Shown: positions 1 to 5,809 of the stretch, one piece after another
Position numbering within the stretch: position 1 is the stretch's first letter
How the letters are laid out: each line of letters begins with the position of its first letter
Source of the DNA: Candidatus Tenebribacter mawsonii
GTDB lineage: Bacteria > Cloacimonadota > Cloacimonadia > Cloacimonadales > TCS61
NCBI GenBank assembly: GCA_030765665.1
Contig: JAVCCD010000270.1
Coordinates: 1-5,809 of the forward strand
Reading direction: 5' to 3'
Length of the DNA stretch: 5,809 nt
Made by a program: the position numbers and the translations under genes
The notes under the pieces: model-generated
Told to the model about the DNA's origin: nothing
Database searches by the model: none
The model's input: only the letters and a program-made list of their open reading frames with translations

Positions 1-3000
1 ATTGAGGGGTTATCCTACAATTATGAACCGGGACATCCGGAAGTTCCAATGTTACCTGTACAGATGGTTATCCCTGCAGGTGAAGAAGCTGTAAGAGTTC
101 AAGTAAGCTATAAAACAGCTGAGGTTATTGAGGGTACATATAACATTTATCCAAATCAGACACCTTATCCAATTAGTTATAAAGGTGAAATCTCACTCGA
201 TGAACCTGCATATGAAATCTATTCTAAAAATGAATTTTATCCTACAAAATTAGTTTCTGAAGTTACAACACAATATCTTCGTGGACATTCAATTGCTATT
301 ATAAATCTCTTTCCAGTGCAATATAATCCAGTAATGCAAGAATTACTTTATCATAGTTCAATTACTGTTTCTATTGAAACACAGCAAACTGAACAGGCAA
401 TTTCTTCTTTTCAGAAATTCTATCGTGATGATATCTCAACCAAAAACAGAGTTAAGCAACTCGTTTGTAATCCAGAAGAAATATCTTCATATCCTGCCTC
501 AAATAGAGATCGTGAAATAACTTATGATTATATCATTATCACAAGCTCTACCTATGAATCAGATTTTGCGGATTTCGTTGATTTTAAACTCAGTCAAGGC
601 TATAATGTGTTTTTAAAAACAACTAACGACATATATTCTGAATATAGTGGATCGGATAATGCCGATAAAGTTAGAAATTTTATTATTGATGCTTATGAAA
701 CTATGGGAGCAGAATATATCCTTCTTGGTGGGGACACCGCTATAGTTCCTTATAGAGGTTTCTGGGTTAATTCTTATGGTACGGAAGATTACAATATCCC
801 ATCAGATCTATATTTCTCTGGTTTAGATAGAGTAGGAACAGGTACCGGACCTGATTGGAATACTGACGGTGACAACAAATGGGGTGAGCATGTTGAAGCT
901 GATTATCTCAGTGAAGTTTATCTTGGTAGGATTTCCGCAGATAATTCTACAGAACTTGCTGCTGCAATCAATAAGCAAATAATGTATCAAAATAGCCCTG
1001 TTGTAGCTGACTTGGAAAAATCGCTGATGGTTGGTGAAGAGCTGAATAACTCTCCTCAAACTAATGGTGGAGACTATAAAGATGAGATCGTTAATGGTGG
1101 ATATTACAATGGATATACAACTGCCGGTATTCCAAATAACTTTGAAATTGATACACTTTATGATAGAGACGGATATTGGGGCGCAAATCAACTTTTCGAT
1201 AAAATGAATAGCGGATTAAACTTTTTAAATCATTTGGGACATTCAAATGTAGATTACAACATGAAACTTTATAATTATTCTGTAACTAACAACAACATTA
1301 CTGTAAACGGTGTAAACCACAACTATTTCATTATTTACAGTCAAGGTTGCTTACCGGCAGCTTTTGAGCAGGACTGTATAGCAGAAAAATTTACAACTAT
1401 TGAAAACGGATGTGCCGTTTTTGTTGGGAACTCACGTTATGGCTGGTATATGCCGGGTGGGACAAATTCCAGTTCTCAATTAATGGATAGAGAATTCTTT
1501 GATGCTTTATTCGGAGAAGATATTACACAAGTTGGACCAATGAATGCAGATTCTAAAGAAGATAACGTAGCTCAATGCGTAGATGATAATATAAGATGGG
1601 TATATTATGAGCTTATCTTATTGGGAGATCCATCACTAGATGTTTGGACAGAGGTACCAGAGGATATCACAGCCACATTCCCATCCAGTATTCCGGTAGG
1701 AACTTCCCAGATCGATTTCCAAACTGATGCACCTTATGCACGTTTTGGACTCATCCAAAATGGTGAGATCATTGGAAATGGAATAGCTGACGAGAATGGA
1801 AATACTTCTGTTGAACTCTATGAACCTGTAGTAACTCCAGAGACAATTTCTGTTTCTATTATTGCTCACAATAAAAATCGATTTGATTCTGAAATGCTAA
1901 TTATTTCTAATGAACCATATGTTGTTTTTGAATCATATAATGTAAATGACCCATCCGGAAATAATAATTCATTTCCTGATTTTGATGAAAGCATTACTTT
2001 TGACATATCTCTTCAAAATATTGGGAATGTAACCGCTACAGATGTTTCTGCAGTTCTTTCATCTGATGATGACTATGTTACTATTACTTCTGACAATAAT
2101 AATTTTGGTGATTTAGCTTCTCAACAAACAATCACTCTTTCAGATGCATTTGCTTTGGATATTGCAGATGATGTACCAGATCAACATAATGTAATGTTCA
2201 CAATTGTCGCTTCCGGTGTAGGACAGAGTGATTGGACATCAAATTTTGATATAACCATTAATGCTCCTGAATTATTTACAGATTCATTTATTATTAGCGA
2301 TGTAGCTGGTAATAATAATGGAATTATTGATCCAGATGAAGATGTGAACATAATAGTGAATGCAGAAAATATCGGTCATGCAAATTCTCCAATAACTTTT
2401 GTTCACCTAACTTGTGATAACGATGATGTAGTTATTGAGAATGACTTCATTGATGTAGGACAAATTGCTGCTCAAAATAATACAAACGCAGTGTTCGAAA
2501 TTTCTACAGGTGCAAACATTCCAATAGGGACAAACGTAACTTTCGGGGTTTCTCTCATTTCAGGTTCTTATGATTACAGTACTTCTTTCTCAAAATCTAT
2601 TGGAATAATTGTAGAAGATTTTGAAAGCGGAGACTTCAATGCGCTTCCATGGGAATTTGCTGGTAGCATGGACTGGACAATATCAGTAGGAGCTTATGAG
2701 GGAACATATTGTGCTAAATCAGGATCAATAGGAAATAATTCTACAACAAATCTTGTTTTAGAAATTGATGTTTTGTCAGATGGGGATATCAGCTTTTACA
2801 GAACAGTATCTTCTGAAGCAAATTATGACTATTTGAGATTCTATATTGACGGTAACCAATTAGATCAGTGGAGTGGTGACGTTGGATGGGAAGAAGAAAC
2901 ATATCCTATATCTGCTGGAACTCACACTGTTGAGTGGAGTTATTATAAGGATACAGCCGTAACCGGCGGAACTGACTGCGCTCGCATTGATAATATTACA

Positions 3001-3654
3001 TTCCCACCACTTGAAATAGTTTTACCTCCTATTGTTAATGTGAACCCTACATTAGTTAATAAGGAATTAGGAATGAACCAGATTGGTAATGAGATAGTTG
3101 AACTTTCTAATATTGGTGGAGAGATATTGAATTATTCAATAACTCTTTCCAATTCACCGGAATGGTTAGATGCGGATCCAGTTAGCGGTAGTATAAATGC
3201 TGGAGAAATGGATGAGATAACATTAAGTTTTGACACTAACGGGCTTGAGTCTGGACAATACACATGCTCGATGGTCATTGAAAATGGAATTGGTGGTCAA
3301 ACGGTTGTACCTGTTACTCTAACAGTAAATACGACGGGTGTAAATGATAATCTGCCAACAGTAACAGAACTAACTGGTAATTATCCAAATCCATTTAATC
3401 CGATAACAAATATTAAATTCAGTCTGAAAACTGAATCACAAGTATCTCTTATGATCTATAATGTTCGTGGTCAAAGAGTTAAAGCACTTATTCAAGATGA
3501 GATGCCGGCTGGATATCATTCTGTTATTTGGAATGGAACAGATGACTCTGGTAAAAATGTATCAAGTGGAGTTTATTTCTCCAAATTTGATTCTGATGAT
3601 AGAAATATTGGTGGCAGATACACCAGCGTTAAAAAAGTAATCTTATTAAAATAA
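1..3654 (+). CDS. Secreted gingipain-like cysteine protease (peptidase C25), multidomain with C-terminal sorting tail; 5' partial
   Basis: The frame is open from base 1 to the TAA at 3652-3654, giving 1217 residues; the true start and signal peptide lie upstream. The ATG at 49 is internal, because the codons before it already read as C25 propeptide (PEVPMLP). Residues below count from base 1. Residues 1 to about 170 are propeptide. The C25 catalytic domain spans about 172-550, with His414 in HLGHS, Cys450 in SQGC, a likely supporting Glu347, Asp358 in GGD, a GNSRYGW loop (473-483 region) and GDPS at 542-545. Then come an Ig-like domain (554-636), two related beta-sandwich modules (638-756, 757-871), a jelly-roll domain (872-1001), a BACON-like domain (1012-1110) and a sorting tail (1118-1217). 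Family knowledge makes this an exported endopeptidase made as a zymogen. Its natural substrate and exact specificity cannot be read from sequence. All catalytic motifs are present, so it is probably active. Confidence 0.95.
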   Translation: MEGLSYNYEPGHPEVPMLPVQMVIPAGEEAVRVQVSYKTAEVIEGTYNIYPNQTPYPISYKGEISLDEPAYEIYSKNEFYPTKLVSEVTTQYLRGHSIAIINLFPVQYNPVMQELLYHSSITVSIETQQTEQAISSFQKFYRDDISTKNRVKQLVCNPEEISSYPASNRDREITYDYIIITSSTYESDFADFVDFKLSQGYNVFLKTTNDIYSEYSGSDNADKVRNFIIDAYETMGAEYILLGGDTAIVPYRGFWVNSYGTEDYNIPSDLYFSGLDRVGTGTGPDWNTDGDNKWGEHVEADYLSEVYLGRISADNSTELAAAINKQIMYQNSPVVADLEKSLMVGEELNNSPQTNGGDYKDEIVNGGYYNGYTTAGIPNNFEIDTLYDRDGYWGANQLFDKMNSGLNFLNHLGHSNVDYNMKLYNYSVTNNNITVNGVNHNYFIIYSQGCLPAAFEQDCIAEKFTTIENGCAVFVGNSRYGWYMPGGTNSSSQLMDREFFDALFGEDITQVGPMNADSKEDNVAQCVDDNIRWVYYELILLGDPSLDVWTEVPEDITATFPSSIPVGTSQIDFQTDAPYARFGLIQNGEIIGNGIADENGNTSVELYEPVVTPETISVSIIAHNKNRFDSEMLIISNEPYVVFESYNVNDPSGNNNSFPDFDESITFDISLQNIGNVTATDVSAVLSSDDDYVTITSDNNNFGDLASQQTITLSDAFALDIADDVPDQHNVMFTIVASGVGQSDWTSNFDITINAPELFTDSFIISDVAGNNNGIIDPDEDVNIIVNAENIGHANSPITFVHLTCDNDDVVIENDFIDVGQIAAQNNTNAVFEISTGANIPIGTNVTFGVSLISGSYDYSTSFSKSIGIIVEDFESGDFNALPWEFAGSMDWTISVGAYEGTYCAKSGSIGNNSTTNLVLEIDVLSDGDISFYRTVSSEANYDYLRFYIDGNQLDQWSGDVGWEEETYPISAGTHTVEWSYYKDTAVTGGTDCARIDNITFPPLEIVLPPIVNVNPTLVNKELGMNQIGNEIVELSNIGGEILNYSITLSNSPEWLDADPVSGSINAGEMDEITLSFDTNGLESGQYTCSMVIENGIGGQTVVPVTLTVNTTGVNDNLPTVTELTGNYPNPFNPITNIKFSLKTESQVSLMIYNVRGQRVKALIQDEMPAGYHSVIWNGTDDSGKNVSSGVYFSKFDSDDRNIGGRYTSVKKVILLK
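514..1650 (+). other. Peptidase C25 catalytic domain of the first protease
   Basis: This covers residues about 172-550 of the first protein. The catalytic dyad is His414 (codon 1240-1242) and Cys450 (codon 1348-1350), 36 residues apart against 33 in RgpB. Cys450 is followed nine residues later by Cys459 and then IAE, echoing the C-[F]-A-E that follows the catalytic Cys in gingipains. Glu347 and Asp358 are 11 residues apart, the same spacing as Glu152 and Asp163 of RgpB as I recall them. The part before the dyad is roughly 45 residues longer than in RgpB and contains an acidic EF-hand-like loop at 285-296. Arginines 169 and 171 just before the first core strand are candidate activation sites. 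Confidence 0.88.
853..888 (+). other. EF-hand-like calcium-binding loop inside the catalytic domain
   Basis: Residues 285-296 read DWNTDGDNKWGE. Positions 1, 3, 5, 6 and 12 are D, N, D, G and E, which fits the classical 12-residue calcium-loop pattern. The second protease has no counterpart in the matching region. Calcium binding is inferred from the pattern only; the flanking helices of a true EF-hand are not evident, so an isolated calcium loop is more likely. Confidence 0.5.
1912..2268 (+). repeat. Beta-sandwich module A (CARDB/Ig-like) of the first protease
   Basis: Residues 638-756. The module opens with PYVVFESYNV, followed by an Asn triplet (654-656), an acidic PDFDE turn, an ITFDISLQNIG strand and a stretch of alternating hydrophobic residues. 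It resembles module B, which follows directly, and strongly resembles the module that starts at residue 661 of the second protease. Such domains usually act as spacers or adhesive stalks in exported FCB-group proteins. The family name is a best guess from the N-x-G strand pattern. Confidence 0.7.
2269..2613 (+). repeat. Beta-sandwich module B (CARDB/Ig-like) of the first protease
   Basis: Residues 757-871. It repeats the layout of module A: an opening strand, an Asn triplet (771-773), an acidic turn DPDED, then VNIIVNAENIG aligned with the ITFDISLQNIG strand of module A. The similarity is at protein level; the DNA has diverged, so this is an old internal duplication and not a recent DNA repeat. 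Confidence 0.65.
2614..3003 (+). other. Jelly-roll (MAM / cleaved-adhesin-like) domain of the first protease
   Basis: Residues 872-1001. The domain begins EDFESGDF, has paired Trp residues (PWEF, DWTI), a YCAKSG turn, an ISFYRTVSSE strand, a YDYLRFYIDG strand, and ends with GTHTVEWSY and DCARIDNITFP. This pattern is common in large exported proteins of FCB-group bacteria and looks like a carbohydrate- or protein-binding beta-sandwich. In gingipains of Porphyromonas, adhesin domains with a similar opening also follow the protease. Binding partner unknown. Confidence 0.65.
3034..3330 (+). other. BACON-like beta-sandwich domain of the first protease
   Basis: Residues about 1012-1110. Marker positions are NPTLVNKELG at the start, an LSNIGGEILNYS strand, SPEWLDADPVSGSI around Trp1055, and a closing FDTNGLESGQYTC turn. 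The W-L-x-x-x-P-x-S-G core is typical of BACON-type Ig-like domains in FCB-group secreted proteins. It probably acts as a spacer or ligand-binding module just before the sorting tail. Confidence 0.6.
3352..3651 (+). other. C-terminal type IX secretion sorting / FlgD-Ig-like tail
   Basis: Residues 1118-1217. Diagnostic pieces are NYPNPFNP (1127-1134), the strand VSLMIYNVRGQRV, then AGYHSVIWNGTDDSGK, VSSGVYFSKF and the lysine-rich end KKVILLK. These match the pattern of the type A Por secretion tail, which overlaps the FlgD-Ig family. In type IX secretion such a tail directs outer-membrane passage and is then removed. Whether this organism has the secretion machinery cannot be judged here. Confidence 0.85.
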
Positions 3655-3659
3655 TTCAT

Positions 3660-3664
3660 GGAGG
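3660..3664 (+). promoter_or_regulatory. Ribosome binding site (GGAGG) of the second protease
   Basis: GGAGG lies five bases before the ATG at 3670 and sits in the 15-base gap after the first gene's stop. It decides the start: the in-frame ATG at 3658-3660 overlaps the site and would have no site of its own, and the reading from 3670 gives a standard signal peptide. The strong Shine-Dalgarno match is unusual for Bacteroidota. No promoter or terminator fits in the gap, which supports co-transcription. Confidence 0.85.
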
Positions 3665-3669
3665 ATATT

Positions 3670-3738
3670 ATGAAAAATAGTAAATTAATCATTACCATAT
3701 TGTTTATATTGGCTCTTAGTAGCACCTCTTTATTCGCT
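3670..3738 (+). other. Signal peptide of the second protease
   Basis: Residues 1-23: a short basic start (MKNSK), a hydrophobic core (LIITILFILAL), a polar stretch and a likely signal peptidase I site after LFA, before SSG. No lipobox cysteine is present, so export as a soluble precursor through Sec is expected. Confidence 0.85.
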
Positions 3739-5809
3739 TCAAGCGGATATATTGTAAGCTATTCTCAGCCATTGAGTGATCAGATCAATTTAGATTTTGA
3801 TCTTGAAGATTATGGAATAGGGCAAACTATTAAAAATGGTGTTACTTATTCTACAATCAATTTTGAAAACAGTGTAACAACAAAGAAGAATGGATTTGCT
3901 GAACTTCCTTTCATTCATGCAGCTGTTCAGCTATCAAACACAAAAAATGTTTCTTTGGAAATTATTGCAAATGATTATGTTGAGTATCAATTAGATCATC
4001 CCTTGTTACCATCTAGGGGAACAATCTACCGTAATCAGGATCCTTCTTCAATACCTTATGAGATTTCAGAAGCGTCGATAACTGATGAGTTTTATCCTGG
4101 TAATATTGCTGAAACGATGGAACCTTTTATAATCCGCGATGTTAGAGGTAGCTTAGTTTATGCATATCCTTTCCAATATAATGCACAGAGTAATATTTTA
4201 AGAGTATATGAAAATGTAACTGTAAAACTTACTGATAACGGTTCAATTCCGATTAACCCAATTAATAATGAACCTCAAAGAATTACCAGAGCGATGAATT
4301 CACTTTATAAAACTGTTTTTGTGAACTATTCAGAAACAAGATTTGATAATGAGCTAGATGAATTCGGTTCTATTCTTGTTATTCATACACCACGTGATGC
4401 AGATGCAATAGCGCCATATATTGAGTGGAAAAGAGAAAAAGGAATTACCGTTTATGTTGAAGAAGTATCTACAGGTACAAATGTTACATCTCTTGTTAGT
4501 TCACAATATTCTAGCCATAATGATATTCTGTATGTACAACTTGTTGGTGATTGGGCAGACATCTCCGGTACAACTATAGGTGGAACTGCAACTGACCCGA
4601 CATTAGGCTGTGTTGTTGGTGGTGATGTTTATCCTGATCTTATTGTTGGAAGATTTTCCGCAAGTTATGCCGATCAGGTTACTACTCAAGTAGAAAAAAC
4701 GATCACTTATGAAAAGACACCTGAAATTGGTGGAGATTGGTATAGTAAGGGCTTAGGTATTGGCTCAAGTGAAGGCTCAGGAATTGGTGATGATGGCGAA
4801 GCAGATTATACTCATATTGACATAATTAAAGACGATAAACTGTTGCCATTTACTTATACTGAAGTTGCAGAAGCATATGGGAATCCTTCCATGGCTCTGG
4901 TTTCCGGCCCTGTAAATGATGGACTAACAATTATAAATTATTGTGGTCATGGTTCTACAACAAGCTGGGTAACATCCGGATTTAATAATACTTCCGTAAA
5001 TAATCTTTCAAATGGAGATAAACTTCCATTTATTATTTCTGTTGCCTGCGTGAACGGAGCATTTCAAAGCGCAGAATGTTTTGCAGAAGCATGGCTGCAT
5101 AAATCCGGTGGCGGCGCAGTAGGCATGTTAGCGTCTACCATTAATATGAGCTGGGATCCTCCCATGAGAGGTCAAGATTATATCAACGATCTTCTAATTG
5201 GTGGTTATGATTACAGTACACACGCAGGACAAAATGGAATAAATACTGATGTCCAAAAAACAACATTTGGAGCTGTTTGTTTGAATGGATCTATTTTAAT
5301 GGTTACAGAGGATTATAGTGGCGGTTTAAATGAAATGCAGCATTGGACAATTTTTGGCGATGCCTCACTTCAAGTAAGAACAGATACACCTGAGATACTT
5401 TCACTTTCCAATTCTGCTGTTTTAATGGGTGTAGATTTTTCTACAAATATAACAGCTGGTGGAATGCCTGCTGAGAATGCTACGGTTACATTATCACAAG
5501 ACGGTGAAGCATTTTCTGGAGTTGCTAATAGTAATGGGGATGTAACTATTGTCCATGGTCTTGAAGCTGGAATTTGCACAATGGTGGTTACCGGTTTTAA
5601 TACAGAAACAATTTATGATGATGCTGTTGCAGTAATTCCTCCTGGTGGTCCGTATGTATTACTTAATTCTTTTGAAACTTTCGATAATAATAATAATATA
5701 CCAGAATTCAATGAAACAATAACTTTAGATATCGAACTTGAAAATGTGGGAACAGATGATGCAACCGGTATTGATATTACACTTAGCACAACAAACAGTT
5801 ATATTACAA
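3670..5809 (+). CDS. Arginine-gingipain-like secreted cysteine protease (peptidase C25); 3' partial
   Basis: The frame runs open from the ATG at 3670 past the window end, giving 713 residues. Residues 1-23 are a signal peptide, about 24-224 a C25 propeptide, about 233-570 the catalytic domain, 574-656 an Ig-like domain, and 661 onward a beta-sandwich module like those of the upstream protein. Glu368, Asp379, His427 (CGHGS) and Cys460 (SVACVNG) have exactly the spacing I recall for RgpB Glu152, Asp163, His211 and Cys244. Further gingipain motifs are VGRFS, CFAEA, ASTIN-x-SW (Trp495) and MRGQD. In RgpB the Asp and Trp line the S1 pocket that takes arginine, so arginine specificity is inferred. 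Arg204, Arg207 and Arg224 precede the core and may be zymogen cleavage sites. It starts 15 bases after the first protease gene. The missing end probably holds more modules and a sorting tail. Confidence 0.95.
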   Translation, partial: MKNSKLIITILFILALSSTSLFASSGYIVSYSQPLSDQINLDFDLEDYGIGQTIKNGVTYSTINFENSVTTKKNGFAELPFIHAAVQLSNTKNVSLEIIANDYVEYQLDHPLLPSRGTIYRNQDPSSIPYEISEASITDEFYPGNIAETMEPFIIRDVRGSLVYAYPFQYNAQSNILRVYENVTVKLTDNGSIPINPINNEPQRITRAMNSLYKTVFVNYSETRFDNELDEFGSILVIHTPRDADAIAPYIEWKREKGITVYVEEVSTGTNVTSLVSSQYSSHNDILYVQLVGDWADISGTTIGGTATDPTLGCVVGGDVYPDLIVGRFSASYADQVTTQVEKTITYEKTPEIGGDWYSKGLGIGSSEGSGIGDDGEADYTHIDIIKDDKLLPFTYTEVAEAYGNPSMALVSGPVNDGLTIINYCGHGSTTSWVTSGFNNTSVNNLSNGDKLPFIISVACVNGAFQSAECFAEAWLHKSGGGAVGMLASTINMSWDPPMRGQDYINDLLIGGYDYSTHAGQNGINTDVQKTTFGAVCLNGSILMVTEDYSGGLNEMQHWTIFGDASLQVRTDTPEILSLSNSAVLMGVDFSTNITAGGMPAENATVTLSQDGEAFSGVANSNGDVTIVHGLEAGICTMVVTGFNTETIYDDAVAVIPPGGPYVLLNSFETFDNNNNIPEFNETITLDIELENVGTDDATGIDITLSTTNSYIT
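4366..5379 (+). other. Peptidase C25 catalytic domain, RgpB-like, of the second protease
   Basis: Residues about 233-570. Key codons: Glu368 (4771-4773), Asp379 (4804-4806), His427 (4948-4950), Cys460 (5047-5049), Trp495 (5152-5154). The 48-residue stretch from Asp379 to His427 and the 33-residue stretch from His427 to Cys460 match RgpB without length change, by recall of that sequence. A deletion of about five residues relative to RgpB lies between Cys460 and Trp495, in a Gly-rich turn (SGGGAVG). The domain closes with WTIFGDASLQVRT, matching the gingipain WTVFGDPSL ending. Confidence 0.9.
5650..5809 (+). repeat. Start of a beta-sandwich module shared with the first protease; cut by window end
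   Basis: From residue 661 the second protein reads PYVLLNSFE, four Asn (673-676), PEFNE, then ITLDIELENVG. This parallels module A of the first protein (PYVVFESYN, Asn triplet, PDFDE, ITFDISLQNIG) position by position. The Asn run is encoded by a short uninterrupted ATA/AAT repeat at 5684-5698. Confidence 0.75.

Noticed and set aside
49..51. ATG at 49 as the start of the first gene
   Set aside because: The frame is open to base 1, the upstream codons fit the C25 propeptide, no signal peptide follows, and no Shine-Dalgarno site precedes it. The gene begins before the window.
823..1191. Antisense open frame of 122 codons
   Set aside because: It lies opposite the catalytic domain of the first protease and shows no recognisable domain; the sense strand explains the sequence.
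1636..1869. Antisense open frame of 77 codons
   Set aside because: It is opposite the Ig-like domain of the first protease, with low-complexity Asn/Arg/Ser content and no family resemblance.
3658..3660. Alternative in-frame ATG for the second gene
   Set aside because: It overlaps the GGAGG site that serves the ATG at 3670 and would add MEDI ahead of a normal signal peptide start.
3655..3669. Terminator or promoter between the two genes
   Set aside because: The gap is 15 bases, with no inverted repeat or T-run; only the ribosome binding site is supported.
3652..3672. Possible single fused gene broken by a stop, or read-through, since both genes share one frame with no other stop between them
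   Set aside because: The first protein ends with a complete sorting tail and the second begins with a ribosome site and a signal peptide, so these are two normal genes; the shared frame is a one-in-three chance.
5370..5579. Antisense open frame of 69 codons
   Set aside because: It is opposite the Ig-like domain of the second protease and has no supporting motif.

Overview
The window holds two large co-directional genes on the + strand, and almost every base is coding. Both encode secreted gingipain-type cysteine proteases (peptidase family C25). The first is cut off by the left edge of the window and the second by the right edge. They are separated by only 15 bases and are probably co-transcribed.

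Layout: bases 1-3654 carry the first protease. It has no start in the window and shows 1217 residues: the end of a propeptide, a C25 catalytic domain with His414 and Cys450, an Ig-like domain, two tandem beta-sandwich modules, a jelly-roll domain, a BACON-like domain, and a C-terminal tail of the type IX secretion (Por sorting) / FlgD-Ig type. Bases 3655-3669 are a short gap with a GGAGG ribosome binding site. Bases 3670-5809 carry the second protease, 713 residues visible: signal peptide, C25 propeptide, a catalytic domain that looks much closer to Porphyromonas arginine gingipains (RgpA/RgpB), an Ig-like domain, and the start of a module like those of the first protein. No RNA gene, mobile element, CRISPR array or terminator was seen.

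Organism: the DNA is AT-rich. The NYPNPFNP-type tail, the chain of Ig-like and jelly-roll modules, and the C25 family all point to the FCB superphylum. The strong Shine-Dalgarno sequence argues against typical Bacteroidota, which rarely use one. A Cloacimonadota-like or Marinimicrobia-like lineage is my best guess, but this is inference from style and not a match to a known genome.

Working together: both products are predicted to cross the inner membrane as zymogens, be exported to the surface or medium, and act as endopeptidases, possibly in protein scavenging. The second protein keeps, in exact spacing, the residues I recall as Glu152, Asp163, His211 and Cys244 of RgpB, so cleavage after arginine is predicted. 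Arginines sit just before the catalytic core in both proteins, so self- or cross-activation is plausible. I see a well-defined tandem protease locus, not clear proof of a new kind of system.
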